Shown in pieces: positions 26,065-35,313 of a stretch of DNA of 64,000 nucleotides. The notes under the pieces are model-generated. The model worked only from the letters and a program-made list of their open reading frames with translations, did no database searches and was not told the origin of the DNA. Origin of the DNA: a virus; IMG/VR virus record IMGVR_UViG_3300042894_006198, positions 1 to 64,000 of that record, one strand, 5' to 3'. The number at the start of each line of letters is the position of its first letter. The first letter of the stretch is position 1. Made by a program: the position numbers and the translations under genes.

Positions 26065-27816
26065 TCATACTGTTGGAGGAATATTAGCCCCCGCTTCAGG
26101 AGCTGCCACAGGTGCTGTAACTTCAGCAGGTGGTGCACCTTCAGGTGCTTCTTCTTCACCCTCTAAGTTATCTGCAGTTTCCAAATCTTGTTCAATATCA
26201 CTTGTCGATATGCCAACGCTACGTAAATCACTACCTTTTGCAGGCATTTCTTCAGGATCTGAACGTTCTTCATGCCATAACTCTTGGTTTTTCTTGATTT
26301 CTTCTTGCGATAAACCAAGAAAACGTTCTAAACAAAAACGTGTACTCATATATGGCAAAGCTGCCATAGTATTAAATGTATTCACTCGTGCTGTATCTAA
26401 CTCAGCTTGACGATAACTAGCAAAATTTTGTGGCTCATTCATTCTTAAATCAAACAAACCACCATCTATGTTGAAACCACGCCAACGTAAAAATAACTTA
26501 AATTCTTCATTTAACTTACGTGCTACATAGCCTTGCAAACGTTCGCAATACTTATTAAAACGAAACTCTTGAATCATAGCTGTACCAACACGACCATCAT
26601 TTAATGGCGTAGTTTGATCATCAGGACCCGTAGGCAAATATGAACTTGGAATACGTAAACCACGTGCTAAACGATTATTAAAATACTTTAAGTCATCAAT
26701 TTCACCAAGGTTTTGTCCGCCTGGGAGTACTTCGACGCTACTACCACGACCTTCAGCAGTAGTTGGGAAGAAGTAATCCTCATTAATTGACAATGGGTTA
26801 TACGTAGCATCAAGCACATTACTACCACCATGTACGCTAGGTATTCTACGTTGATGTATCTCATCTTTGATACGATTAACAAATTGCATAGCCATATGAG
26901 ATGGCATATTACCTACATCAATTTTAAAAACTCTACGTTCAGGTGCACGTTGAACACGATAAATCAATATCGCATCTTCTAATAACTCTTTTTGCTTATA
27001 TACTTTAAATATATTTTCTAGTATACTTTGTCCAAAAGGCCAATAACGATCTAAACCTTCAGTCAATGACAAATGCACAATGTGCTTAGCATCAATTGCA
27101 CTTTCATTAATACCTAAACTAAAACGTGTTCCCGTTGTCCCATAAGGCTCATTGGGTACAGTATAAGAATATGGAGCACTATATCCTGCTGTGGGAGGTT
27201 GTGCTTGAAAATCAGTGGTTGTTTTTTCAGCAATAGTTAAATTTTGTAAGTTTGGGTTGATATCTTTGATAACATATTGCTCAGGTTTTTTACCCTCAGT
27301 TTCATTAACAATGACTTTAACAACTTTAGTCATGTCAATCCAATATAACTTAAAGTTCTCAGGATCACGCACAAAAACTTGATCTCCATACTTCACTGTA
27401 TTTCGAAATATTTTAAATGCACGTGTATCAAATTCGTTTAATTTACACCATTGTTGTAACTGCTTTTTTAACAAATCTACTTCAACATCAGTGGGATCAT
27501 CGTTAAAAATAATCTCAAAAGGTGTGCCATTTTGCTGATTACTTTGCGTACTAAACTCACTAAGAATATCTAAACAAGCATTAATTTCAGGATCAACGTC
27601 CATCATTTCATATTGATTATAACGTTCTATACGGTTTGGGTGCCCTGTATATACTTCAGGTAATCGACTTTGATAATTGCGAAAAGCAAAATCATTGTTC
27701 CAAGCACCCGTAGGTTCTTGTCCTGCACCTGCATTCCATGCACCTGCGTTACTGTTACCCCCGCTTATTGGTGATAGTGAACCGTGAAAGTTAGAGAATT
27801 TCTTTTTTAATGGCAT
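26065..27816 (-). CDS. gp20: Portal vertex protein gp20 (583 aa)
   Basis: Role: dodecameric ring at the head vertex through which DNA is packaged and to which the neck binds. Seen: characteristic blocks YQSRLPEVYTGHPNRIERYN and MMDVDPEINACLDILSEFST near residues 48-90, RVQRAPERRVFKIDVGNMPS near 290, and AEGRGSSVEVLPGGQNLGEI near 350, all typical of gp20. Length is slightly above T4 (524 aa), the excess lying in a Gly/Ala-rich N-terminus and an acidic Pro/Ala/Glu C-terminus (EGEEEAPEGAPPAEVTAPVA). It starts 14 bases downstream of the tape-measure gene with a TATAAATA box only 4 bases before the ATG and no clear ribosome site. Confidence 0.95.
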   Translation of the reverse strand: MPLKKKFSNFHGSLSPISGGNSNAGAWNAGAGQEPTGAWNNDFAFRNYQSRLPEVYTGHPNRIERYNQYEMMDVDPEINACLDILSEFSTQSNQQNGTPFEIIFNDDPTDVEVDLLKKQLQQWCKLNEFDTRAFKIFRNTVKYGDQVFVRDPENFKLYWIDMTKVVKVIVNETEGKKPEQYVIKDINPNLQNLTIAEKTTTDFQAQPPTAGYSAPYSYTVPNEPYGTTGTRFSLGINESAIDAKHIVHLSLTEGLDRYWPFGQSILENIFKVYKQKELLEDAILIYRVQRAPERRVFKIDVGNMPSHMAMQFVNRIKDEIHQRRIPSVHGGSNVLDATYNPLSINEDYFFPTTAEGRGSSVEVLPGGQNLGEIDDLKYFNNRLARGLRIPSSYLPTGPDDQTTPLNDGRVGTAMIQEFRFNKYCERLQGYVARKLNEEFKLFLRWRGFNIDGGLFDLRMNEPQNFASYRQAELDTARVNTFNTMAALPYMSTRFCLERFLGLSQEEIKKNQELWHEERSDPEEMPAKGSDLRSVGISTSDIEQDLETADNLEGEEEAPEGAPPAEVTAPVAAPEAGANIPPTV

Positions 27817-27820
27817 TTTG

Positions 27821-27828
27821 TATTTATA
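27821..27828 (-). promoter_or_regulatory. Exact T4 late-promoter box TATAAATA before gp20
   Basis: TATAAATA on the minus strand, followed by CAAA and the gp20 ATG. The box is perfect but so close that transcription starting downstream of it in the T4 manner would begin at or inside the start codon. Confidence 0.5.
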
Positions 27829-27830
27829 AT

Positions 27831-30800
27831 TTAGTTCTGCATATACAATAATTGGTCACTTACCATGCTATTATTTTCAGCTAATTTGTCCGTCATGCTC
27901 TCAAAACCTTTGGTTAACATGGCTGTTTGACGTTCTATAGCATCAACTAATGACTTAATAGGTATTAACTCTGCTAATTTATTCAATGGAATGACTGCTT
28001 CATCTTGTCCACCGTCACGTAAACGTGTGGTTAAAGGCTCAGTGACTACGCCACCATCGAACATTTTGCCTGGCTCGGTGCCTAAGCCTTGATTAATAGT
28101 AGCTAATTTTTGCCCATAACGTGGGTCAGTGGCATAACCTGTTAAACTTTGAGCTAAAATAGCATCATCAATAGTCTTAGCTTGTAATACTTCCTTATAT
28201 CGTTGATTTTCTTTTAAGAATTTAATATAATCAGCAGCACTTTCTTCCATACTGCTATACTTTTTAAAGGCAGCTTGCTGTTTAACCATTACACCTTTAG
28301 CAACATCAAATTCTTCAGTTTCTGCCATTACACTAGGCTGACCTTTACCTGCCTTTATACCAAAGAAATTTTGACCACCTGAAGTGGATTTACCATACCC
28401 TGTTTCTAAAGCTGATTGCGCTACGCCTAACCTAGCAATAACCTCAGGATTTGCAACACCTTGTTTCTTAGCTTGCTCAAGCAAGGTGTTATACATTTTA
28501 TCAACAAATTCTTTACGATCTTGTGTTGTTGCAACAGGTGTCGCAGTTTCTGTTTTCTTTTCTAGCTGTTTTTTTCTTTCTTCAGTTTTTTTGATATTTT
28601 CTTCTGCTTCTTTTACTTCTTGTTCTGCTAGTTCTCTTAATCGAGTAAGATGCTTTAATCGATTTTCATTTTCTACTTTAGCAAAACCTGTTGATTTTTT
28701 AAGTTCTAACTGTAATTCAACTTGATCTTTTGAAAAAGAATCAATTTTCATATTGTTCACAATAATTGAATCTTTATAAAATTTGATTTTATCATCAAGT
28801 TGGTTTACTTCACGTGTATCTTTTTTACGTTGCTCTGATGCGTCAAAAGCAGCTTTTGATTGATCACGTGAAGCATTCATTAGTTCTTGTTCAGCTTTTA
28901 TACGATCATCCGTTAACTTTTGTAACTCAACTTTTTTAGCTTCAACTCCTGCAATGTCACCTGCCCGATATAATGCAGCTAATTGTTTTTTAGCTTGGTC
29001 TTCAGCAATTGACGCAGCAGTTGCTTTTTCAGTAGCTATATCAGTAATTTTTTTCTTTTCTTCTACTTTAGCTTCTGCTTTTTTAGTTGCTTCAGTTTTT
29101 TCTACCTTCGTAGGATCTTTTATACCTAATAGTTGTCTAACGTATTTTCCAAAGTCTGAAACATTTGCCCCAAAACCTTTAGCAGCATTATTGAATAAAT
29201 CGGTTGCACTTTTAATACCACCTCCTGCTTCTTCTTTGGCTATAGCTTCTTTTCTCTGTTGATTTATTAAATCAGTCACTGCTTTAGTAGCAGGATCACT
29301 AACTTTACGCATTTCATCGATAATTTGTGGTAAAGTTTTGTCAGGAAATTGTTTTTGTAAATCAGCAATCTTATCTAATTTTGGTATAAAATCAAAGAAT
29401 TTTGCATAGTCAACTGCTGCTATTTCCTTACCAATATCACCTGATACTTTTACTGCGCTTGATAATTGTGTTAATGTTTGTTTAGTTTCTCTACCAAACA
29501 ACTGCAAATTATCCGTAACACTGCCAACACCTTGCATCATATTCTGTAAAAATTGTGGTGCAGTTTGTAATAATTTAGCATCTTCAGCCCTTGTTACACC
29601 ACCCGCAGCAAGTGTTCTAGCTAATGAAGCACCCGCATCCTTCATACCTTCAGCACTCAATAACGTAGCAACTTGTATGCCATCTTGTAATACTTTTAAA
29701 CGATCTTTATCTGCAGCATCACCTTTTGCAGTTTCCTCTATTAACGCAGCACGTAATTCTTCAATAGCCATAATTTGTTCACGGGCTTGTTCTTGTTCTT
29801 GACGTGTTGTACCTGTTAGAGCAGCTAATTGATCTAATTCTGATATATATTTTCCTGCAGCTTGTGATAACTTTTTAATATCTTTTTCTTGTTGCATGCC
29901 TAATCTTGCTTGCAAACTTAAGAACTTTAATGTTCCTTTCATTTGTTCTTCACGATCAAGCCCCATATATTGTAATTCTTTACCCAACTGACTTTCATAT
30001 AAGTCAGCAGAAGTTTCAATAAATTTTTCTAAACCTTTAATAGTTGTAGGACCAATTTGGGCTAATTCTTTACCTGCGCCTTTGATAATTCCTGCAAATT
30101 GTCCTGCTTCAGACATAGCAAATGAAAGTTTTTTCATTTGCTCACGTAAGGTTGTCATGCCACCCGCACTAGTTAACGCAGAATTACTTAAATCTTTGAA
30201 AGTATCAAAAAGCTTATCTTTCAATTGTGCAAGCATAGTTGCAATTTCTAATTGTGCATCACGTGCTTTAGCCTCATATTGAGCAAATAACCCTAACCCA
30301 ACTGCTGCTGCACCTGCAATACGACCAATCATACCAAGCGGACCCATCACCACCATGAGACCGCCAATAGTCATACTCAGATTACCAAAATCTCTTATAA
30401 CTTGGTTGACTGCTTTACCAACTGTTTCTTGTTGCTTTGCCTCTAGTGCTAAGCCACGTTCACCTGAAATTAAAGCTTTAGTATATGCAATTTGTGCATC
30501 AATCATTGCATCAAAGACACGTTTTGCACCCATTGCAGCAGTTGTCAATATGTCTAAACCAACTGATGATGCAGATAAACGGTTATTTTGCTCACGATGC
30601 GCTTTAGCTGCAGCAGCATCAATATCTGCCATAGCTTGTTGATTAGCTTGATACGCCCTATATTGATTGTCTAGTTGTTGATTTAAACGATTAAACGTTG
30701 ATTGTGTACTATTAACAGCATTACTTTGATTTTTTACTGCCTTACTCGATTCTTCAATTGCATCTAAATTTCTTCGCTGAGCACGTTCTTGTGCATTATT

Positions 30801-30926
30801 ACTAGCCCTATTTACTCGATTAGTAGCAACACCAATAGCAGTGTTTACATTATTAATAGAGTTTGCTAACTCAGTGAACTTCTCATTGAGTTTATACATC
30901 AATTCAGGATCAAGTTGGTCTGCCAT
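27831..30926 (-). CDS. Tape-measure protein with glucosaminidase domain (1031 aa)
   Basis: Role: sets tail length and is ejected into the host; the embedded enzyme would open peptidoglycan. Seen: N-terminal helical region with coiled coil (1-125), hydrophobic Gly/Ala segments near 190-220 (GGLMVVMGPLGMIGRIAGAA), long Lys/Glu-rich coiled coil at ~590-800, then a glucosaminidase-like domain at ~810-950 with the probable catalytic Glu841 in AQSALETGYGKS and NFFGIKAGKG. The C-terminus carries RLRDGGQDEAVIPLNKLAEL, a motif common near the ends of tape-measure proteins. It opens the head operon, next to gp20, rather than lying with the baseplate genes. T4 gp29 lacks such an enzyme domain. Confidence 0.88.
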   Translation of the reverse strand: MADQLDPELMYKLNEKFTELANSINNVNTAIGVATNRVNRASNNAQERAQRRNLDAIEESSKAVKNQSNAVNSTQSTFNRLNQQLDNQYRAYQANQQAMADIDAAAAKAHREQNNRLSASSVGLDILTTAAMGAKRVFDAMIDAQIAYTKALISGERGLALEAKQQETVGKAVNQVIRDFGNLSMTIGGLMVVMGPLGMIGRIAGAAAVGLGLFAQYEAKARDAQLEIATMLAQLKDKLFDTFKDLSNSALTSAGGMTTLREQMKKLSFAMSEAGQFAGIIKGAGKELAQIGPTTIKGLEKFIETSADLYESQLGKELQYMGLDREEQMKGTLKFLSLQARLGMQQEKDIKKLSQAAGKYISELDQLAALTGTTRQEQEQAREQIMAIEELRAALIEETAKGDAADKDRLKVLQDGIQVATLLSAEGMKDAGASLARTLAAGGVTRAEDAKLLQTAPQFLQNMMQGVGSVTDNLQLFGRETKQTLTQLSSAVKVSGDIGKEIAAVDYAKFFDFIPKLDKIADLQKQFPDKTLPQIIDEMRKVSDPATKAVTDLINQQRKEAIAKEEAGGGIKSATDLFNNAAKGFGANVSDFGKYVRQLLGIKDPTKVEKTEATKKAEAKVEEKKKITDIATEKATAASIAEDQAKKQLAALYRAGDIAGVEAKKVELQKLTDDRIKAEQELMNASRDQSKAAFDASEQRKKDTREVNQLDDKIKFYKDSIIVNNMKIDSFSKDQVELQLELKKSTGFAKVENENRLKHLTRLRELAEQEVKEAEENIKKTEERKKQLEKKTETATPVATTQDRKEFVDKMYNTLLEQAKKQGVANPEVIARLGVAQSALETGYGKSTSGGQNFFGIKAGKGQPSVMAETEEFDVAKGVMVKQQAAFKKYSSMEESAADYIKFLKENQRYKEVLQAKTIDDAILAQSLTGYATDPRYGQKLATINQGLGTEPGKMFDGGVVTEPLTTRLRDGGQDEAVIPLNKLAELIPIKSLVDAIERQTAMLTKGFESMTDKLAENNSMVSDQLLYMQN

Positions 30927-30957
30927 TTTTTATATGCCAAAATTATAGGATTAAATA

Positions 30958-30965
30958 TATTTATC
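30958..30965 (-). promoter_or_regulatory. Candidate late promoter GATAAATA in divergent gap
   Basis: Minus-strand GATAAATA 31 bases before the tape-measure ATG, in the 69-base gap between divergent genes. It is the best promoter candidate for the whole minus-strand head operon. For the plus direction only a weaker TTAAATAT (30951-30958) and an ACGGAG ribosome site before gp26 are seen. Confidence 0.5.
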
Positions 30966-30995
30966 TAATATTATATACGGAGATTTAACTTCACT

Positions 30996-31817
30996 ATGGA
31001 AAACAACCCACTAAAGCAGTATTTTAGAAGACCTGCTATACATATTCGTTTGCCAAGCAATCATCAATACACATCTGACGTGGTTGATTTTCCACCAACA
31101 GGAGAGTTACCTGTATACCCAATGACAGCAAATGATGAAATTACAGCACGTACACCTGATGCCTTATATAATGGTTCAGCAGTAGTTTCTATTGTCCAAA
31201 GCTGTGTTCCTTCTATTAAAAATCCTTGGGCTTTACTAAATTCTGACTTAGAAACCATACTAATTTCCATAAGAATTGCTACTAACGGTGATGAAATGGA
31301 TGTTGATACTACGTGCCCTAATTGTAAAAACTCTAATCGGTATGGTATCAACCTTAGTAAATTATTATCAACAATTACTATTGGCAATTATAACGAAGAA
31401 CTAGTAGTTGGAGATTTAGCAATAAAGTTTCGTTCTATTACCTATCAAGATAACAACACTGCAAGTGCTGAACAATTTGAAATACAACGTGGACTAGCAC
31501 AATTAGAAAACTTTGAAGATGGTGAGGCTAAGAATAAGGCAGCAAGTGAATTATTAGTACGTATGAACACACTTACACAGAAAATACTTGCTAGAAATAT
31601 TGAATATATTAGAACACCTGAAACATCAGTAGCTAATCAACCATTTATTTTAGACTTTTTACAGAATTGTGATAAAAAAATGTATGATTTAATACGTGAT
31701 CACAATATTGAGTTACGTGAAAGTAGTCAATCTAAGCCACTAAGGTTTAAGTGTGTTAGTTGTCAACATGAATATGATCAAACCATAACATTTAGTGTTA
31801 CCGATTTTTTCGAATGA
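30996..31817 (+). CDS. gp26: Baseplate hub protein gp26 family (273 aa)
   Basis: Role: T4 gp26-type base-plate protein needed for hub assembly. Seen: conserved opening LKQYFRRPAIHIRLPSNHQY and GELPVYPMTANDEITARTPD, then a four-cysteine pair CPNC (about 107-110) and CVSC (about 256-259) that probably binds zinc, and the ending ITFSVTDFFE. Length is close to relatives in marine phages and a little above T4. The stop overlaps the next start (ATGA), showing translational coupling. It is separated from the main baseplate operon by the gp55-gp47-gp46 block on the other strand. Confidence 0.85.
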   Translation: MENNPLKQYFRRPAIHIRLPSNHQYTSDVVDFPPTGELPVYPMTANDEITARTPDALYNGSAVVSIVQSCVPSIKNPWALLNSDLETILISIRIATNGDEMDVDTTCPNCKNSNRYGINLSKLLSTITIGNYNEELVVGDLAIKFRSITYQDNNTASAEQFEIQRGLAQLENFEDGEAKNKAASELLVRMNTLTQKILARNIEYIRTPETSVANQPFILDFLQNCDKKMYDLIRDHNIELRESSQSKPLRFKCVSCQHEYDQTITFSVTDFFE

Positions 31818-32041
31818 GGCTTCTCTATCTGTCTCAAGATGACATAGAGAAGCTAGTAAAAACCTACGAAGACGAAGTTACTACCATCAAACGCAATGCA
31901 TTAAAAGCTGCATGGTACATGCGTGGCTCATTATCATATGTTGATGCCATGAATCTTTCACCATCTGAGACTAGTATTATTAACAAGTTGATTGATGAAA
32001 ATCTAGAAGTTACTAAGAAAAGTGGATTACCATTCTTTTAA
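31814..32041 (+). CDS. Small baseplate-associated protein ending ETSIINKLIDENLEVTKKSG (75 aa)
   Basis: Seen: helical protein with KAAWYMRGSLSYVDAMNLSP, then INKLIDENLEVTKKSGLPFF at the end. The ending with Thr-Lys-Lys-Ser-Gly-Leu-Pro-Phe recurs in short proteins next to gp26 in T4-like phages. It overlaps gp26 by four bases (ATGA). Inference: an assembly partner or chaperone of the hub, in the place of T4 hub-assembly factors; identity with gp28 or gp51 is not supported by length. Two hairpins follow the stop codon. Confidence 0.75.
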   Translation: MRLLYLSQDDIEKLVKTYEDEVTTIKRNALKAAWYMRGSLSYVDAMNLSPSETSIINKLIDENLEVTKKSGLPFF

Positions 32042-32130
32042 GATGACCTAACGGTCATCTATTCGTGTACTAGCTTACGCTATCGCTACAGCTACGTACA
32101 CTCATTTTTTTCTATTATTATTTTTTTGCC
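32041..32130 (+). terminator. Tandem hairpins and T-run ending the gp26 unit
   Basis: Directly after the stop, AGATGACC-TAAC-GGTCATCT forms an 8-bp stem (32041-32060). A second stem then pairs GTGTACTAGC (32065-32074) with GCTA-C-GTACAC (32091-32101), one base bulged, followed by TCATTTTTTT and more T-rich sequence to 32127. The second hairpin plus T-run is a convincing plus-strand terminator. Confidence 0.82.
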
Positions 32131-32142
32131 TATTTCTTTTTT

Positions 32143-32184
32143 GCAAAAAGGTGGATAAATGTAAAGTTAATTGCATATATCCAC
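32143..32184 (-). terminator. Minus-strand terminator facing the gp46/nuclease unit
   Basis: On the minus strand GTGGATA (from 32184) pairs with TATCCAC (to 32151) around a 20-base loop and is followed by CTTTTTGC. It would stop transcripts arriving from the nuclease gene after crossing 32185-32618. Confidence 0.65.
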
Positions 32185-32618
32185 GATTTATAATCTTTCT
32201 TCCCTGCCTACTTGCGTAGAAGGTGCTCACTTCGTGTATTTTACTCAGGTAGGTTTGACTATGTCACCCCGAAACTTGTTAACAAGAAATACACCGCATA
32301 CACTGTAAAGTTAATAACCGCAGTGAGTTAGTTATTAACACAGTCTCGACCCTTTTCCACTATCATCATGATCGAGCACTTGGTAAAAAAATAGTATCTT
32401 TACCCCAACCTACTTTACAGTAGATCCAACTATTACGACAATAGAAACGTGATATACCTTGGGTATCCGTTTAAGCGTCCTTGTAACCATAATGGTTTTT
32501 CGGATAGTCTATTGAAGATGCTGTAGAACTCAGCTAAGGCATTGACCAACTTTCATCAGTTTACCTACGTTGCGTTACTAGGTCATGCAACCGTACCCAT
32601 TGTTCTATAAAACAGCCC
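32185..32618 (-). ncRNA. Gene-free, foldable 434-base stretch; candidate structured RNA
   Basis: No open frame of useful length or ribosome site was seen on either strand. Complementary pairs visible: GTTAATAAC/GTTATTAAC (32310-32318, 32331-32339), TATCCG/CGGATA (32464-32469, 32501-32506) enclosing AACCA/TGGTT (32485-32497), GGTAAA/TTTACC (32382-32404), CTACT/AGTAG (32410-32423), CTATT/AATAG (32430-32444), TGACC/GGTCA (32543-32585), CCTAC/GTAGG (32207-32253). A longer-range pair at 32257-32263 and 32339-32345 is complete with one G-U on the minus strand but has an A-C mismatch on the plus strand, favouring a minus-strand RNA. It could be a long 3' region of the nuclease transcript, a processed RNA, or just DNA-level structure. 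No tRNA, tmRNA or known family was recognised. Confidence 0.38.
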
Positions 32619-33131
32619 TTAGTTTGAGACCTGAGAATGTTTTTTGAATATACCTGAGTTGAGAGTGAAAAATGTGTCTAATTCTGAGATAATCCATACA
32701 CCGTAATCAGGACTTTTATATACCATATAACTTGGTACATCCCACTTTACAGTGTCTTGGACAGCAATGTAACGACCTTTATGATTAAATTTCATAAACA
32801 GCACGTTTAAGTCATGCTCGTCGCTTACATCTAATAGTTGTTGTAACCAACCATTCAATACTTTGCAATTAGTTAGTAGTTGATGAAAAGGAAAGTCTCC
32901 ATAGTTTTTGCATTCAATATTGAGCAATGGAAACGACACCCCAGGTATAATATCCCCCTTAAAGCTGCGTACCTGCCCTTCATGCAATACTTCTTTACGT
33001 CCCTTATTTGATCCACCAACATATGCGCCACTATTTGGAACACGAATAAAAGATTCATTATACCTATCACTTAAGTATTTTGCAATCTCTCGTTCAAAAC
33101 TACTTCCTTTAATTTTACTTGCTGATGGCAT
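32619..33131 (-). CDS. PD-(D/E)XK nuclease, Holliday-junction-resolvase-like (170 aa)
   Basis: Seen: KIKGSSFEREIAKYLSDRYN with Glu13, then a basic loop (NKGRKEVLHEGQVRSFKGD) with Asp60, and Glu73-x-Lys75 in LLNIECKNYG. This spacing E..D..ExK is the metal-binding pattern of PD-(D/E)XK nucleases, and the start resembles archaeal Hjc-like and phage resolvase-type proteins. Inference: resolves or trims branched DNA in recombination-dependent replication, fitting its place 16 bases after gp46. A TAGGGA ribosome site precedes the ATG. It could instead be a restriction-like or packaging-related nuclease; the fold call is more certain than the substrate. Confidence 0.75.
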   Translation of the reverse strand: MPSASKIKGSSFEREIAKYLSDRYNESFIRVPNSGAYVGGSNKGRKEVLHEGQVRSFKGDIIPGVSFPLLNIECKNYGDFPFHQLLTNCKVLNGWLQQLLDVSDEHDLNVLFMKFNHKGRYIAVQDTVKWDVPSYMVYKSPDYGVWIISELDTFFTLNSGIFKKHSQVSN

Positions 33132-33147
33132 AATCCCTACTTATACC

Positions 33148-35313
33148 CTATGCTGCCAAACTATTTTTTTCATTTGACAACTGATAACTTGTAAACCCAC
33201 CTTCTTTGACCACTTGTAGCACGTTAGTTACACGACTTACAAGCTCATCACGATGTGAGATTAACCAAACTGATTTGTCCCTGCGTCTGCCTAATTCTTT
33301 AAATAACATGACCGCATTTTCTACACCAACACTATCTAACCCATTATCAATCATTTCATCAACAAATAATAAGTTGATACCTTGGTATAAATTTTCCCAT
33401 ACATCCCTAAAAGCAAATGATAGGGATAGTATTAATCTTGTACTTTCACCACGACTAAAGTTACCATAACTTAGCTCACGACCTAATTCAGTAATTTCTA
33501 CCGATAAATCGTTTTGAAACTTCACACGATGTGGTAAACCCATCTTATCTAAATAATGACTCAAACGTGAATTCAAATAATTTAGATTTTGGTCAATAAT
33601 TTTCTTACGCAAAAAGCTTTTCTTATTGGTCAGTAAATCTAACAAATATTCTTGGTGCTTTAACATACGTGTTAAATCATTCAATTGATCATATGACACT
33701 ACCGCAATACTATTAGTCATCATGTCATTAATTTGCTCTGCATAAGGATCAACTTCTTCAAAACGCTTTTCTAACGCTTGTTCCAACTTTTCAACAGTGC
33801 TTTGATGCTTTAAAGCTGCTTCTAAAGTACTGTATATGGTAGTAGGCTTATCACCTAACTCACCTACCTCTAACTTTACGTTGTCATATTGTTCGTTTAG
33901 TGCATCAATATCATTGTCATGAAGTGTTGTAGTTTGTTGAAAATCTTGCTGTAATTTCAATGTTTTTTCAGATAAAGAGTCAATAGTTGACTTATGATTT
34001 AACGCTTCTTCTAATGTTTTATAGTGTACAGCAGGAATTGTTGGTATATTACCAATATCTTTAAGTATAGTATTATATTCTTTTGCCTGATTTTCTGCTG
34101 TACTTAATTCAGTTTTCAGTTCAGCTAAACGATCTTCTTTGTTTTTTAGCGTAAGCTTATGTGTTTGATCATGATAATCTTGACCACATGCATAGCATTT
34201 ATGATCATGTAACTTCACTAATTCTTCGTTAATAGTTGCAATTTCTTTATTCAACCGTGTACAAGTAGCATTGCTAGCATCAAATAATTTCTTAGTATTA
34301 TCTCTTGTAAGAGTTTTATCCTTAATTTCAGAAATAATTTTTAAGTTTTTAATTTCGATATTAATATCAATATTTTTTAACGCATTCATCTGCGTAACTA
34401 TTGCTTCTTTATTTTTCTTGTAAGTTATTACCGCATCATTATATCGTTTGTTTAATTTTGCTGTTTCCGCAGTAAAATGAGTTTTGGCATTGGTTAGCTT
34501 AGTATAATTTTCATTATACTTTGATAGTGTGCGATGTGAGGCAAGTTCTTGTTGAATATCAATTTTGTATAATTCAACTAATTGATTCGTATAATTGGCA
34601 ACATCCTCATCTTTTTTGGTAATCCATAGTGCTTGTCTACGCTTAAGATTATCAATTTGTTCTTGTATTTTGGTGTTTGCGTCTTGCAACCCACGTATTT
34701 TAAATTCTTCTTGTTGAATTTGATCTTTTACTGAACGATTTAATTCTTTAATACTTTCTGCTTTTTCTGAAAGTATAGTAATACCAAGTAATTGTTCAAT
34801 AATTTCACGTTGGTCTGCTGCTTTAAGTGCTAAAAATGGTTCATTATAAGTGTTTAAGGCAACAGTATGCTTAAACATCTCAGAAGAAATTCCAACAACG
34901 GATTCAATTGCAAGCTGTGTTTCACGACTATCTCCTTGACTTTCATTTTCATCTTCTGAGAATTCTTGCTCAGCATTATCAACATAAAATTTAAGTATAT
35001 TTGGTTTACGACCACGTTCAATACGATATTCTGTGCCATTTACCTCAAAGTCTAAAGTAACTAACATATGTTTACCGTTAGTCAGGTTAATTAAATTATC
35101 TCTTTTAATATTATTAAGTACGCTACCATATAATACATAGCACAATGCTTGAATAATCGTTGATTTACCTGTGCCATTACGTGCACCATCACCGCCTAAG
35201 TCACGATTTTCACCAAGAATAAGTGTTAAATCGTTGCGAGCAAAGTTAATATACTGTGATACTGCACCAACAGATAAGAAGTTTTTAATCGATAGTTGTT
35301 TTATAATTATCAT
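33148..35313 (-). CDS. gp46: Recombination endonuclease subunit gp46 (Rad50/SbcC-like, 721 aa)
   Basis: Role: ATPase of the gp46-gp47 complex that resects DNA ends for recombination-dependent replication. Seen: Walker A region in LILGENRDLGG then NGTGKST (Lys50), long coiled coil ~185-620 broken at a zinc hook Cys373-x2-Cys376 (CYACGQ), signature NFSRGESTRLILSLSFAF before Walker B LLFVDEMIDNG (Asp652, Glu653), and a His switch in WLISHRDEL. It is longer than T4 gp46 (560 aa), mainly in the coiled coil. The first codons overlap the end of gp47 (ATGA), implying coupled translation. Confidence 0.95.
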   Translation of the reverse strand: MIIIKQLSIKNFLSVGAVSQYINFARNDLTLILGENRDLGGDGARNGTGKSTIIQALCYVLYGSVLNNIKRDNLINLTNGKHMLVTLDFEVNGTEYRIERGRKPNILKFYVDNAEQEFSEDENESQGDSRETQLAIESVVGISSEMFKHTVALNTYNEPFLALKAADQREIIEQLLGITILSEKAESIKELNRSVKDQIQQEEFKIRGLQDANTKIQEQIDNLKRRQALWITKKDEDVANYTNQLVELYKIDIQQELASHRTLSKYNENYTKLTNAKTHFTAETAKLNKRYNDAVITYKKNKEAIVTQMNALKNIDINIEIKNLKIISEIKDKTLTRDNTKKLFDASNATCTRLNKEIATINEELVKLHDHKCYACGQDYHDQTHKLTLKNKEDRLAELKTELSTAENQAKEYNTILKDIGNIPTIPAVHYKTLEEALNHKSTIDSLSEKTLKLQQDFQQTTTLHDNDIDALNEQYDNVKLEVGELGDKPTTIYSTLEAALKHQSTVEKLEQALEKRFEEVDPYAEQINDMMTNSIAVVSYDQLNDLTRMLKHQEYLLDLLTNKKSFLRKKIIDQNLNYLNSRLSHYLDKMGLPHRVKFQNDLSVEITELGRELSYGNFSRGESTRLILSLSFAFRDVWENLYQGINLLFVDEMIDNGLDSVGVENAVMLFKELGRRRDKSVWLISHRDELVSRVTNVLQVVKEGGFTSYQLSNEKNSLAA

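Noticed and set aside
32257-32345. Group I intron core on the minus strand (GACTGTG/CATAGTC pair resembling P7, with R- and S-like neighbours)
   Set aside because: No coding exon exists on the left side in minus orientation, the nuclease gene on the right looks complete, and no convincing P3, P4 or P6 partners were found.
32530-32570. Hammerhead-ribozyme-like CTGATGA on the minus strand
   Set aside because: No adjacent stem followed by GAAA; a single 7-base match is expected by chance in this much sequence.
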